Positions 1 to 10,197 of a stretch of 64,000 nucleotides of DNA are shown here, piece after piece. How positions within the stretch are numbered: position 1 is the first letter of the stretch; each line of letters starts with the position of its first letter. This stretch comes from Streptomyces sp. NRRL F-6676 (GTDB lineage Bacteria; Actinomycetota; Actinomycetes; Streptomycetales; Streptomycetaceae): the NCBI RefSeq assembly GCF_000725625.1, contig NZ_JOHS01000016.1, positions 1-64,000 on the forward strand, in the 5' to 3' direction. The notes below the pieces were generated by a model. That model made no database searches and had not been told where the DNA came from. It was given only the letters and a program-made list of their open reading frames with translations. The position numbers were made by a program, and so were the translations under genes.

Positions 1-1
1 C

Positions 2-1126
2 GCCCCCCACGCTCCGCGCCGAACCGAAGGGCTCCTGCTCGGCCTCGCCGCGGGCGACGCCGCAGGCTGGCCCGCCGCCCGCCACCGCGCCGCCCGCCTC
101 CCCGACTGGACCCGCCGCCTCACCCGCGAACTCGACACCTTCGCCGAGCAGAACGCCACCACCACCCTCCCCGTCCCCATCGCCCTCAACCAACCCCCCG
201 AACCCCTCCGCCTCGGGCCCTCCGACGACGCCGAGTGGGCGGCCTTCGCCGCCGAGGCGGTGCTCCGCGCCGGCGACGCCGCCACCCTCGGCGACCTCAC
301 CCACGACCGCCGCATACGCGCCGCCATCGACCTCTCCTGGAGCGCCGTCGCGGACGAGATCGCCGCCGCCACCGACCGCGCCCCCGAGGTCGAGTCCGCC
401 CTGCTCCCCCTGCGCGCCCGCATCTCCGTCCGGGCCGGCCTCGGCAACCTCGCCGCCGGGCTCCGCCCGCCCGCCACCGGCCACGACAACCCCCACTACT
501 TCGACGACGCCGCCTGCGTACGCGCCTGCGTCCTGGCCGTCGCCCACCCCGGCGAACCCCGCCGCGCCGCCGACCTCGCCGAGTTCGACGCCCGCTACAC
601 CCAGGACGGCGACGGCGTGCACGGCGCCCGCGCCATGGCCGCCGCGCTCTCCCTCGCCCTGGCCGGCGAGGACGTCACCGCCTGCGCCGGGGCCGCCCTC
701 GCCGAACTCCCCGCCATCACCGAGATCGGCCGCAACGCCCGCCACGCCCTCGACCTCGCCGCCACCTGCCCCGACACCTTCACCGTGCTCCCGCTCCTGG
801 AGCACCGGATCGTCGACCACGTCTACAGCTACGGCATCGCCGCCGCCGAGACCGTCCCCGTCGCACTCGCCCTGGCGACGGCGGCCCGCGGCCGGATCGC
901 CGAGGCGGTGCCGGCCGCCGCCTGTCTGTCCCGGGTCGCGGACTCCGCCCCCGCCCTGGCCGGCGCCCTCACCGGCGCGCTCGGCGGCGCCGACGCGATC
1001 CCGGACACCTGGCGGTCGGCCTGCCGCACCCTCTCCGGCTGTGCGCTCCCCCGCCTCACCGGCACCGACCTCGTACACCTCGCCGAACTCCTGACCTCCA
1101 CGGAACCGGCCCCCACAGAGGGATGA
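2..1126 (+). CDS. ADP-ribosylglycohydrolase family protein, 5' end cut by window edge
   Basis: The gene enters from the left edge in the frame starting at base 2, so its true start lies outside. The visible part has the family GDAxG element (LAAGDAAG, near bases 43-66), an acidic SDDAE element near base 220, and a C-terminal helix ending GALTGALGG. ADP-ribosylglycohydrolases (DraG/ARH fold) remove ADP-ribose or ribosyl groups using two Mg ions. At the C-terminal metal site the usual D-x-D-S is V-A-D-S, so one ligand appears lost. The protein may be weakly active or only structural. It is the first of three tandem paralogues, and the next start follows 7 bp after the stop. Confidence 0.8.
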   Translation, partial: APHAPRRTEGLLLGLAAGDAAGWPAARHRAARLPDWTRRLTRELDTFAEQNATTTLPVPIALNQPPEPLRLGPSDDAEWAAFAAEAVLRAGDAATLGDLTHDRRIRAAIDLSWSAVADEIAAATDRAPEVESALLPLRARISVRAGLGNLAAGLRPPATGHDNPHYFDDAACVRACVLAVAHPGEPRRAADLAEFDARYTQDGDGVHGARAMAAALSLALAGEDVTACAGAALAELPAITEIGRNARHALDLAATCPDTFTVLPLLEHRIVDHVYSYGIAAAETVPVALALATAARGRIAEAVPAAACLSRVADSAPALAGALTGALGGADAIPDTWRSACRTLSGCALPRLTGTDLVHLAELLTSTEPAPTEG

Positions 1127-1133
1127 TTCGGAC

Positions 1134-2303
1134 ATGACGCCCACTTCTGGCGAGACGACGCCCACTCTCGACGAACGGATCACCGGCGCCCTGGTCGGCG
1201 CGGCGGTCGGCGACGCCCTCGGCGGTCCGGTCGAGGGCTACAGCCCCGAGCAGATCACCGAGCGGCACGGCGGCCGGATCCACGGCATCGTCGGCCCCTG
1301 GAACGGCGACCAGTGGCGCACCGCCCGCCCCCTCGCCCCGTACCACAAGGGCGACGGCCACGTCACCGACGACACTCTGATGACCCATGCGCTGGTACGG
1401 GTCTACGCCGCCGTCCGCGACCATCTGGACGCGTACGCGGTCGCCGAGCACCTGGTCCCGGAGCTGATCGGACACCCGCGCTGGATCCCGGAGCTGGAGG
1501 CCGAGGCGCTGCCGCTACAGCGGATCTTCCTCGCCGAGAAGTGGCTCGTGGCCCGGCTGCACTACGGCCATGTCGACCCCCGCGAGGCCGGCACCGGCAA
1601 CATCGTCAACTGCGGCGCCGCGATGTACATGGCCCCCGTCGGCCTGGTCAACGCGGGCAATCCGGCGGGCGCGTACGCCGAGGCGCTCGACGTGGCGGGC
1701 GCGCACCAGTCGTCGTACGGCAGGGAGGCGGCCGGTGTCCTCGCGGCGGCGGTCGCGGCGGCCTGCGCACCGGGCGCGACCCCCGACACGGTGGTCGCCG
1801 CCTGCCTCTCCCTCGCGAAGGACGGCACCCGCGCGGCGATCGGGGCGGTGTGCGAAACGGCCGCCCGGTACACGGACTTCGAGTCGGCGCTGCGCCCGCT
1901 GCGGCGGGCCGTGGAGCCGTACGACACCGTCGGCCCCGACTACCGTGCCCCCTCGCTCGGCGCCCGCCGCCCCTCCCGGCTGCACGCGATCGAGGAACTG
2001 CCCGTCGCGCTCGGGATGCTGGTGGTCGCCGGCGGCGACTACCAGCACGCGGTGCTCGGCTCCGTCAACTACGGCCGGGACTGCGACTCCATCGCCACGA
2101 TGTCCGGCGCGCTCGCGGGCGCGCTCGGCTCGCCCGTGCCGGACGACTGGGCGAAGACGGTCGCCGAGGCGAGCCGCCTGGACCTGCACGCACCGGCGCG
2201 CACGCTCGCGGAGGTAGCGCGCGAGGTGTTCGCACGGGACGTGGCCCGCCGCCGGGCGCACGAGGCCGCGTTCGCGGGGCTGCTCGACGGGATCGGAGGC
2301 TGA
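1134..2303 (+). CDS. ADP-ribosylglycohydrolase family protein
   Basis: This is a 389-residue DraG/ARH-fold protein and the most canonical of the three paralogues. It has GAAVGDALGG near residue 25, VTDDTLM near residue 80 and GRDCDSIA near residue 320. Together these supply the acidic and Thr ligands of the family's di-magnesium centre, and all look intact. The family hydrolyses ADP-ribosyl or related ribosyl bonds, and the substrate here cannot be read from sequence. It starts at ATG 7 bp after the upstream stop, and the next gene starts 2 bp after its own stop, so it lies inside an operon. Confidence 0.85.
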   Translation: MTPTSGETTPTLDERITGALVGAAVGDALGGPVEGYSPEQITERHGGRIHGIVGPWNGDQWRTARPLAPYHKGDGHVTDDTLMTHALVRVYAAVRDHLDAYAVAEHLVPELIGHPRWIPELEAEALPLQRIFLAEKWLVARLHYGHVDPREAGTGNIVNCGAAMYMAPVGLVNAGNPAGAYAEALDVAGAHQSSYGREAAGVLAAAVAAACAPGATPDTVVAACLSLAKDGTRAAIGAVCETAARYTDFESALRPLRRAVEPYDTVGPDYRAPSLGARRPSRLHAIEELPVALGMLVVAGGDYQHAVLGSVNYGRDCDSIATMSGALAGALGSPVPDDWAKTVAEASRLDLHAPARTLAEVAREVFARDVARRRAHEAAFAGLLDGIGG

Positions 2304-2305
2304 CC

Positions 2306-3685
2306 ATGCTGCGCGTCACCTGGGTCCAGCCGGAGGACCTGCTCGGCCATGAACTCCGCCAGGCGGAACAGGACGGCCGCCGCCCGGAGGCGATCGCCCG
2401 CCGTTGGGCCGCGGCGGGCGGCCCCGACGCCCCGCCAAGAGCGGGCGCCTCCCCGCACCCCGTCTCCCGCTACCTGCGCCTGCTGGCCGAAGACCTCCTC
2501 GACGAACTGGCCGACCTCCCCAGCCACTTGGCGGACGACGAGCCGACGGAACTGGCCGCCGTCGAGGCCGCCTGCGGCCGTCCCGCACACCGCGCGCCGA
2601 CGCCGTCCGCCCCCACCCCTGCTGCTGCGCCCACCCCCGCCGCGCTGGAGGCGTCCTGGCTGGGCAGGGCCGCCGGCTGCCTCCTCGGCAAACCCGTGGA
2701 GAAACTCCCCCTCGCCACCCTCCGCGAACTCGCCGCAGCCACCGGCAACCGGCCGCTCACCGGCTACTTCACCGCCCGCGGCCTCCCCGACGACCTCGCC
2801 GCCGTACCCCCCTGGAACCGCCGTTCCGCCTCCACCTCCCTCGCCGAGAACATCGACGGCATGCCGGAGGACGACGACCTCAACTACCCCGTCCTCAACC
2901 TGCTCCTCCTCCGCCGCCACGGCCGCGCCTTCACCACGCCCGACGTCGCCCGCCTCTGGCTCGACGAACTCCCCGCCGGCCGCACCTTCACCGCCGAACG
3001 CGTCGCCTACCGCAATCTCCTCTCCGGCATCGAACCCCCGCTCACCGCCCGCCACCGCAACCCGTTCCGCGAGTGGATCGGCGCCCTCATCCGCGCCGAC
3101 GTCCACGGCTGGACCAACCCGGGCGACCCGGTCGCCGCCGCCGCGCAGGCGCACCGCGACGCCACCCTCACCCACACCGCGAACGGCGTCTACGCGGCCA
3201 TGTTCACCGCCGCCGTCCTCGCCGAGGCCGCCACCGGCGCCCACGACGTGCACCACTGCCTGGCCACCGGCCTGACCGTCGTCCCACCCCGCTCCCGCCT
3301 CGCCCGCGCCGTCCGCCAGGCGATCGAACTGGCCCGGCAGCACGCGGACTTCGACACGGTCGTCGACGAACTCCACGACATCCACCACGGCTACCACTGG
3401 GTGCACGCCGTCCCCAACACCGCGCTGATCGCCGCCGCCCTCACCCACTCCGACGGCGACTTCTCCGCCGCCCTCTGCCGGACCGTGTCCGGGGGCTGGG
3501 ACACCGACTCCAACGGGGCGACCGCCGGGAGCATCGCCGGTCTGCTCGCGGGCGACCCCGCCGCGCTGCCCGAGCGCTGGACCGCTCCGCTGAAGAACCG
3601 GCTCGCCACCTCCGTCGGCGACTTCGACGGCGTCGGCTTCGACACCCTGGCCCAGCTCACCCACCGGGAGATCCACCGCCGATGA
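2306..3685 (+). CDS. ADP-ribosylglycohydrolase family protein with N-terminal extension
   Basis: This is a 459-residue protein. An unrecognised, partly Pro/Ala-rich N-terminal region of about 115 residues precedes the ARH fold. The first motif reads GRAAGCLLGKPVE, where family members usually have GDALG, so the acidic residue is replaced by Cys. The second motif is PEDDDLN and the third is WDTDSNGA, both with their acidic ligands. That pattern suggests a divergent subfamily rather than a dead enzyme. ATG 2306 was chosen because it lies 2 bp after the previous stop. The stop overlaps the next ATG as ATGA, which indicates translational coupling to the CoA-transferase. Confidence 0.82.
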   Translation: MLRVTWVQPEDLLGHELRQAEQDGRRPEAIARRWAAAGGPDAPPRAGASPHPVSRYLRLLAEDLLDELADLPSHLADDEPTELAAVEAACGRPAHRAPTPSAPTPAAAPTPAALEASWLGRAAGCLLGKPVEKLPLATLRELAAATGNRPLTGYFTARGLPDDLAAVPPWNRRSASTSLAENIDGMPEDDDLNYPVLNLLLLRRHGRAFTTPDVARLWLDELPAGRTFTAERVAYRNLLSGIEPPLTARHRNPFREWIGALIRADVHGWTNPGDPVAAAAQAHRDATLTHTANGVYAAMFTAAVLAEAATGAHDVHHCLATGLTVVPPRSRLARAVRQAIELARQHADFDTVVDELHDIHHGYHWVHAVPNTALIAAALTHSDGDFSAALCRTVSGGWDTDSNGATAGSIAGLLAGDPAALPERWTAPLKNRLATSVGDFDGVGFDTLAQLTHREIHRR

Positions 3686-4929
3686 CCCCCCACCAGGAGC
3701 AGACACCGCCGCCCGCCCCCACCCGGGAAGAGACCGCCCCCGCCCCACCGCTGGCCGGCCTGCGCGTCCTCGATCTGGCGACCCTCTTCGCCGGCCCCCT
3801 CGCCGCCACCCTGCTCGGCGACTTCGGCGCCGAGGTCGTCAAGGTCGAGCACCCGGCCAAGCCGGACCCCTCCCGCGGCCACGGCCCCGCCAAGGGCGGC
3901 GTCGGCCTGTGGTGGAAGCTGCTCGGCCGCAACAAGCGCACCGTCACCCTCGACCTGTCCCGGCCCGGCGGCCGCGCCACCCTCCTCCGGCTCGCCGCGA
4001 CCGCCGACGTGATCGTGGAGAACTTCCGCCCCGGCACCCTGGAGAAGTGGGACCTGGGCTGGGAGGAGCTGTCCGCCGTCAACCCGCGGCTCGTACTGGC
4101 CCGGGTCACCGCGTTCGGCCAGTTCGGCCCGTACGCGCACCGGCCGGGCTTCGGCACGCTCGCCGAGGCGATGAGCGGCTTCGCCGCGATCACCGGCGAG
4201 CCGGACGCCCCGCCCACGCTGCCGCCGTTCGGTCTCGCCGACTCCATCGCGGGTCTGACCACGGCGTACGCGGTGATGACGGCCCTCGCCGCCCGGGAGC
4301 GCACCGGGCGGGGCCAGGTCGTGGACATGGCGATCATCGAGCCGATCCTCACCGTGCTCGGCCCCCAGCCCCTCTGGTACGACCAGCTCGGCTACGTCCA
4401 GCCGCGCACCGGCAACCGGTCCACCAACAACGCGCCCCGCAACACCTACCGCACCGCCGACGGCGGCTGGGTCGCCGTCTCCACCTCCGCGCAGTCGGTC
4501 GCCGTACGGCTGATGGAGCTGGTCGGCCGCCCCGATCTGGCCGCCCGGCCCTGGTTCGCGACCGGCGCGGGGCGGGCGGAGCACGCGGACGAGCTGGACG
4601 CGGCGGTCGGCGCGTGGATCGCCGAGCGGACCCGGGACGAGGTGCTCGCGGAGTTCGAGAAGGCGGAGGCGGCCGTCGCTCCCGTGCAGGACGTACGGGA
4701 GGTGCTGACCGACCCGCAGTACCAGGCGCTCGGCACCTTCGCCACTGTCCCCGACGACCCTGAGCTGGGCGTGCTGCGCATGCAGAACGTACTGTTCCGG
4801 CTCTCCGCGACGCCCGGCGGCATCCGCTGGGCGGGCCGGCCGCACGGCGCCGACACCGAGGCGGTCCTCGGCGAGCTGGGGCTGACGGCCGCCGAGATCG
4901 CGGCGCTGCGCGCCGAGGAGGCCGTATGA
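3682..4929 (+). CDS. CaiB/BaiF family (family III) CoA-transferase
   Basis: This 415-residue protein fits family III CoA-transferases, which move CoA between carboxylic acids. The N-terminal core has LAGLRVLDL and the GDFGAEVVKVE element near residues 46-56. The expected nucleophilic Asp is D187 in GLADSIAG, followed by the TGRGQVVDMA element near residues 208-216. About 20 Pro/Thr/Glu-rich residues precede the fold. The start ATG overlaps the upstream stop and the stop overlaps the next start, both as ATGA. Pairing with a CitE-like lyase suggests the two act in turn on a dicarboxylate or hydroxy-acid CoA thioester. The substrate is unknown. Confidence 0.9.
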   Translation: MTPHQEQTPPPAPTREETAPAPPLAGLRVLDLATLFAGPLAATLLGDFGAEVVKVEHPAKPDPSRGHGPAKGGVGLWWKLLGRNKRTVTLDLSRPGGRATLLRLAATADVIVENFRPGTLEKWDLGWEELSAVNPRLVLARVTAFGQFGPYAHRPGFGTLAEAMSGFAAITGEPDAPPTLPPFGLADSIAGLTTAYAVMTALAARERTGRGQVVDMAIIEPILTVLGPQPLWYDQLGYVQPRTGNRSTNNAPRNTYRTADGGWVAVSTSAQSVAVRLMELVGRPDLAARPWFATGAGRAEHADELDAAVGAWIAERTRDEVLAEFEKAEAAVAPVQDVREVLTDPQYQALGTFATVPDDPELGVLRMQNVLFRLSATPGGIRWAGRPHGADTEAVLGELGLTAAEIAALRAEEAV

Positions 4930-5777
4930 CCGCCGACGTCCTGCCGCTGACCTGGCTGTACGCGCCCGGCGACCGGCCGGACGTGGTCGGCAAGGCGCTG
5001 GCCTCGGGGGCGGACGTGGTGCTGATCGACCTGGAGGACGCGGTCGCGCCCGACCGCAAGGAGTACGCCCGTACGGCGACGGCGGACCGGCTGGGCGCGC
5101 CGCAGCCGGTGCCGGTGCACGTACGGGTGAACGCCCTGGACGGCCCCTGGGTGGAGGGCGACCTGAAGGCGCTGTCCGGGCTGCCGGGCGTGTCCGGGCT
5201 GCGGCTGCCGAAGGTGACCTCGCCCCGGGAGGTGGTGCGGGTCGCGGAGTTGACCGGTCCGGCGCGGGCCGAGGCGGACGGCGGCGGCATCGCGCTGCAC
5301 GCCCTCCTCGAGTCGGCGCTCGGGGTGGAACGCGCGTTCGCCATCGCGTGCGCGCACCCCGCGCTGCGCGGGATCGCGCTGGGCGAGGCGGATCTGCGGG
5401 CCGATCTGGGCGTACGGGAGGACCGGGGCCTGGACTGGTCGCGCTCCCGGGTGGTGGCGGCCGCGCGGGCGGCGGGTCTGCCGGCGCCGGTGCAGTCGGT
5501 GTACCCGGACGTACGGGACCTGGAGGGGCTGGCCGCGTCCTGTGCGCACGGCAGGGCCCTGGGGTTCCTGGGGCGCGCGGCGATCCATCCGCGTCAGCTG
5601 CCGGTGATCGAGCGGGCGTATCTGCCGACGCCGAAGGAGATCGTGGAGGCGGAACAGATCGCGAAGGCGGCCACGGCCACGGCGGGCGCCCAGGCCCTGC
5701 CCGACGGCCGCTTCATCGACGCGGCGGTGGTGGCGGTCGCCCACCGCACCCTGACCCTGGCCCGCCGCCGACGCTGA
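4926..5777 (+). CDS. HpcH/HpaI aldolase / citrate lyase beta-like protein (CitE-like)
   Basis: This is a 283-residue TIM-barrel protein of the CitE/HpcH family. VVLIDLEDAV near residues 30-39 and IALGEADLRADLG near residues 150-160 carry the acidic Mg ligands typical of malyl-CoA and citramalyl-CoA lyases. IHPRQLPVIERAY near residues 220-232 is also family-typical. The family cleaves or forms C-C bonds in 3-hydroxyacyl-CoA esters. No CitD or CitF partner is present, so it is probably a stand-alone CoA-ester lyase fed by the coupled CoA-transferase. It is the last gene before a strong terminator. Confidence 0.87.
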   Translation: MTADVLPLTWLYAPGDRPDVVGKALASGADVVLIDLEDAVAPDRKEYARTATADRLGAPQPVPVHVRVNALDGPWVEGDLKALSGLPGVSGLRLPKVTSPREVVRVAELTGPARAEADGGGIALHALLESALGVERAFAIACAHPALRGIALGEADLRADLGVREDRGLDWSRSRVVAAARAAGLPAPVQSVYPDVRDLEGLAASCAHGRALGFLGRAAIHPRQLPVIERAYLPTPKEIVEAEQIAKAATATAGAQALPDGRFIDAAVVAVAHRTLTLARRRR

Positions 5778-5797
5778 CCCATGGCCTGACGTACGAG

Positions 5798-5836
5798 ACC
5801 GGGGGCGCCGCACGAGTGTCGTGCGGCGCCCCCGGT
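5798..5836. terminator. Bidirectional hairpin terminator between CitE-like gene and lgt
   Basis: Two perfectly complementary 18-base arms (5798-5815 and 5819-5836) flank a 3-base loop in the gap between the converging CitE-like gene and lgt. No U-tract follows, as is common for high-GC actinobacterial terminators. Confidence 0.85.
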
Positions 5837-5859
5837 TCACGTCGGTCGGTGCGCGGTGC

Positions 5860-6840
5860 TCAGCTCTTCTTGGTCGCCGACGCCGACGCCGGCCCGGAGG
5901 GAATCTCCGTCTTCTTCAACGTCCCCGCATCCGCGTCCGCATCCGCTTTCGGACCGGCTTCGCCGGAGCCCTCGGCGTCCTTCGTGTCCGGCTCACCGGG
6001 GGCGTCCGCACCCGGTTCTCCCGGCTCACCCGGCTCCACCGTCTCCTCGCGGCCCGGCCGCTTCTTCGACGAGACGATGATGTACGCGACGGCCGCCAGG
6101 AACACCACCAGCGCGGTCCAGTCGTTGAGCCGCACACCGAGGAAGTGGTGGGCGTCGTCCACCCGCATGTACTCGATCCAGGCGCGGCCCGCGCAGTACG
6201 CCGCGACGTACAGGGCGAACGCCCGGCCGTGGCCCAGCTTGAAGCGCCGGTCGGCCCAGATGACGAGCAGCGCGACACCGATGCACCACAGCGACTCGTA
6301 CAGGAACGTCGGGTGGTAGTAGCCCGGTACCCGGCCGCCCTCGGAGGAGGTGATGTGCAGCGCCCAGGGAACGTGCGTCTCCCGGCCGTACAGCTCCTGG
6401 TTGAACCAGTTGCCCCAGCGTCCGAGCGCCTGTGCGAGGGCGATGCCGGGCGCGATGGTGTCGGCGTACGCCGGCAGGGAGATGCCCCGGCGCCGGCAGC
6501 CGATCCAGGCGCCGACCGCGCCGAGGGCGATGGCGCCCCAGATGCCGAGGCCGCCCTCCCAGATCTTGAAGGCGTCCACCCAGTCGCGGCCCGCGCTGAA
6601 GTACAGCTCGTAGTCGGTGATGACGTGGTAGAGCCGTCCGCCGACGAGGCCGAAGGGCACGGCCCACACCGCGATGTCGGCCACCGTGCCGGCCCGGCCG
6701 CCGCGGGCGATCCAGCGCTTGTTGCCGAGCCAGACGGCCACGAAGACGCCGATGATGATGCAGAACGCGTAGCCGCGCAGCGGAATGGGGCCGAGGTGCA
6801 GCACTCCGCGCGACGGGCTGGGAATGTAGGCAAGGTACAT
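5860..6840 (-). CDS. lgt: Prolipoprotein diacylglyceryl transferase Lgt
   Basis: Lgt moves diacylglycerol from phosphatidylglycerol to the lipobox Cys of prolipoproteins, the first step of lipoprotein maturation. It is an integral membrane enzyme. The 326-residue protein shows the Lgt signature GRWGNWFNQELYGRE at residues 140-154, plus FGLVGGRLYHVITDYE and FKIWEGGLGIWGA. The last 65 or so residues form a charged Pro/Glu/Gly/Ala-rich tail absent from short homologues. ATG 6840 was preferred over a longer in-frame start because the protein then begins MYLAYIPSP. The second enzyme of the pathway, lspA, is also in this window at 45154-45894. Confidence 0.97.
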   Translation of the reverse strand: MYLAYIPSPSRGVLHLGPIPLRGYAFCIIIGVFVAVWLGNKRWIARGGRAGTVADIAVWAVPFGLVGGRLYHVITDYELYFSAGRDWVDAFKIWEGGLGIWGAIALGAVGAWIGCRRRGISLPAYADTIAPGIALAQALGRWGNWFNQELYGRETHVPWALHITSSEGGRVPGYYHPTFLYESLWCIGVALLVIWADRRFKLGHGRAFALYVAAYCAGRAWIEYMRVDDAHHFLGVRLNDWTALVVFLAAVAYIIVSSKKRPGREETVEPGEPGEPGADAPGEPDTKDAEGSGEAGPKADADADAGTLKKTEIPSGPASASATKKS

Positions 6841-6850
6841 GGCAGGGTCG

Positions 6851-6881
6851 ACGCTACCCTGCCGACCGTGCGGCACGGCAA
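6851..6881 (-). promoter_or_regulatory. Possible lgt promoter
   Basis: On the minus strand TTGCCG (6881-6876) and TAGCGT (6856-6851) are 19 bp apart, ending 10 bp before the lgt ATG. This would give a very short leader. It is suggestive only, since the -35 is a weak match. Confidence 0.3.
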
Positions 6882-6960
6882 CCCGCCTGGCTACGGCTCC
6901 ATAACGTACGCCTCGGTAACCGGGTCCCGAGGGCGGGTCCGGCCGCCGTGCCCCGCCCGG

Positions 6961-7737
6961 TCATCCCTTGTTCGCCGCCTGGACCATCTGCTTGAGCTTC
7001 GCCGGGGTCATGGAGCGGTCCTCGACGAGGTTCTTGCCGTCGAACAGCACGGTGGGCGTGCCACTGAAATTACCGGCCTGGAAGGCGGCGTTGGACTTGT
7101 CCACCCAGGTGTTGTGCGTGCCGTCCTTCACACAGGAGCGGAAGGCCGGGGTGTCGAGGCCGCCGGCCTTCTTCGCCAGGTCGATCAGCTTGGCGTCGTC
7201 CGCGAAGGCGTCGTCCGTCTCCTGCGGCTGGTTGTCGTACAGCACGTCGTGGTACGCGGTGAACCTGCCCGCGTCCTGGGCGCAGGCCGCCGCGTTGGCC
7301 GCGTGGCGGGAGCCGCTGCCGCGGGTGTTGCCGTCGATGAGGGTGACCAGGTGGTATTCGACCTTGAGCTGTCCGGCGTCGACCAGGTCGTGGATCGTCG
7401 AGCGGTAGGTCTTCTCGAAGGCCTGGCAGGCCGGGCAGCGGAAGTCCTCCCAGACCGTGAGGCTCGCCTTGGCCGAGTCCTTGCCGACGGGGATGGCCAG
7501 GGCGTCCTTGCCGATCGCGCCCGAGGGCGCCACCGCCGGGCCCGCGGTGTCGCTCTTGTCCTTCGTGCCGGAGTTGGCGGCCAGGATCCCGCCGACGGCC
7601 GCGAGGCCCAGCACACAGACCACCGAGGCTCCGATGATCAGCGCGCGGCGGCGCTTGTCGGCGGCCTTCTGCTTCTCGCGCTCGTCCGCCAGCCGCTGCC
7701 GGGCGGTGCGCTTTCCCTCACGGTTCTTCTCGCTCAC
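6961..7737 (-). CDS. Membrane-anchored DsbA-like thioredoxin-domain protein (CPAC)
   Basis: This is a 258-residue protein. A basic N-terminus (residues 1-31) is followed by one transmembrane anchor (about 32-54) and an extracytoplasmic thioredoxin_4/DsbA-type domain with the redox motif CPAC at residues 101-104. SGTPTVLFDG near the C-terminus is the cis-Pro loop. It is probably an oxidant or reductant of disulfides in exported proteins. GTG 7737 was chosen because the encoded SEKNREGKRTARQRL start is typical, and longer in-frame starts run into the trpA terminator hairpin. A paralogue with CPIC lies at 37155-37967. Confidence 0.88.
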   Translation of the reverse strand: MSEKNREGKRTARQRLADEREKQKAADKRRRALIIGASVVCVLGLAAVGGILAANSGTKDKSDTAGPAVAPSGAIGKDALAIPVGKDSAKASLTVWEDFRCPACQAFEKTYRSTIHDLVDAGQLKVEYHLVTLIDGNTRGSGSRHAANAAACAQDAGRFTAYHDVLYDNQPQETDDAFADDAKLIDLAKKAGGLDTPAFRSCVKDGTHNTWVDKSNAAFQAGNFSGTPTVLFDGKNLVEDRSMTPAKLKQMVQAANKG

Positions 7738-7752
7738 ATCCGGCAGAACGAA

Positions 7753-7779
7753 CCGGGGAGGCGCAGCGCGCCTCCCCGG
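7753..7779 (-). terminator. Hairpin after trpA
   Basis: Arms of 12 bases (7753-7764 and 7768-7779) are perfectly complementary around a 3-base loop, in the gap between trpA and the DsbA-like gene. It is placed to end or attenuate trp transcripts before the downstream genes. Confidence 0.65.
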
Positions 7780-7845
7780 CCCCAGGTCCACCCGTTCGAG
7801 TGAGCGGCTGTCGTCGTGTTTACCGTCGGCTACGGCCGGCCCGGT

Positions 7846-8681
7846 TCACCGCCGGCCCTCGCGGACACCGCGCGCCAGTTCGCCCGCCAGCTCCCGTACG
7901 GCCGCGAGCCCCGCCGTCTCGTCCGGGGCGTCCAGCATCCGCTTGACGAACGCCGAGCCGACGATCACACCGTCGGCGAAGCCGGCCACCTCGGCGGCCT
8001 GGGCGGCGTTCGAGACCCCGAGGCCGACACAGACGGGCAGGCCGGAGCCGGTGGCACGGGTCCGCTCCACCAGGTCCTGCGCCTGCGCGCCGACCGACTC
8101 GCGGGTCCCGGTGACACCCATCAGCGAGGCCGCGTACACGAAGCCGCTGCCGGCCGCCGTGATCTCGGCGAGCCGGGCGTCCCTGCTGCTGGGCGCCACC
8201 ACGAACACGGTCGCGAGACCGTGCTTCTCGGCGTGCTCCCGCCACAGCGCCGACTCCTGCACCGGCAGGTCGGGCAGGATGCAGCCCGCGCCGCCGGCCT
8301 CGGCGAGCTCGGCGGTGAACCGCTCGACGCCGTAGCGGTCGATCGGGTTCCAGTAGGTCATGACGAGGACGGGCTTGCCGGTGGCCGCGTGGGCCTCCCT
8401 GACCGTCCGCATCACGTCCGCGATCCGCACTCCGCCGCGCAGGGCGATGTCGTCGGCGGTCTGGATGACGGGGCCGTCCAGGACGGGGTCGCTGTGCGGG
8501 AGGCCGACCTCGACGATGTCGGCGCCACCGTCGAAGACCTCCTTGACGGCCGCGATGCCGCCGTCCACGGTCGGGAACCCGGCCGGGAGGTAGGCGATGA
8601 GCGCGGCCCGGTCCTCCGCCTTGGCGGCGGCGAGGGTGTCGGTCAGGAGTTGGCCCCGCCGGCTGTTCGATGCTGCGCCGC

Positions 8682-8685
<4 letters not shown>
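7846..8685 (-). CDS. trpA: Tryptophan synthase alpha subunit
   Basis: TrpA cleaves indole-3-glycerol phosphate to indole and glyceraldehyde 3-phosphate inside the alpha2-beta2 tryptophan synthase complex. The 279-residue TIM barrel has the catalytic pair at E59 ([12 protein letters not shown]) and D70, with the usual spacing of 11. The phosphate loop is GLGVSNAAQ, and the flexible loop 6 includes GVTGTR. The GTG start overlaps the trpB stop as GTGA, so equal translation of the two subunits is likely. It is the last gene of the trpC-trpM-trpB-trpA group. Confidence 0.97.
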
Positions 8686-9965
<1,280 letters not shown>

Positions 9966-10168
9966 GGGGATACCTCGTGGGCGAAGCCCTGGGGTTGTTG
10001 TACGGACAGGGGGGACGTGTGGGTGCGCGCGGTCGCCCGGTGGGCGGGGCCGCGCGGCTTACCGGGCGAGGGCGGACGCAGTGCGGATGCGTCGTGGCGT
10101 GCCTACGCGGCGGAGCCGCAGACCGGCGACAAGGCCCACCGACCCCGACGAGCCGCCGCCTGCCGCAG

Positions 10169-10186
10169 GGAACCGCGAACGGTTCC
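10169..10186 (-). terminator. Small hairpin between trpM and trpB
   Basis: A 7-bp stem (10169-10175 with 10180-10186) encloses a 4-base loop that reads TTCG on the transcribed strand. It lies just after the trpM stop, about 200 bases before trpB. It could be an attenuator or RNA-processing site. The rest of 9966-10197 shows nothing clear apart from the trpB ribosome binding site. Confidence 0.35.
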
Positions 10187-10197
10187 GTCGGCCCCGC

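Noticed and set aside
2069..3748. Long antisense frame opposite the third ADP-ribosylglycohydrolase gene
   Set aside because: Translation is Gly/Val/Glu-rich low complexity, typical of the shadow of a high-GC gene.
5916..6881. Alternative minus-strand frame over lgt
   Set aside because: It is Arg/Ser/Ala-rich without motifs and overlaps the lgt frame, which carries the Lgt signature.
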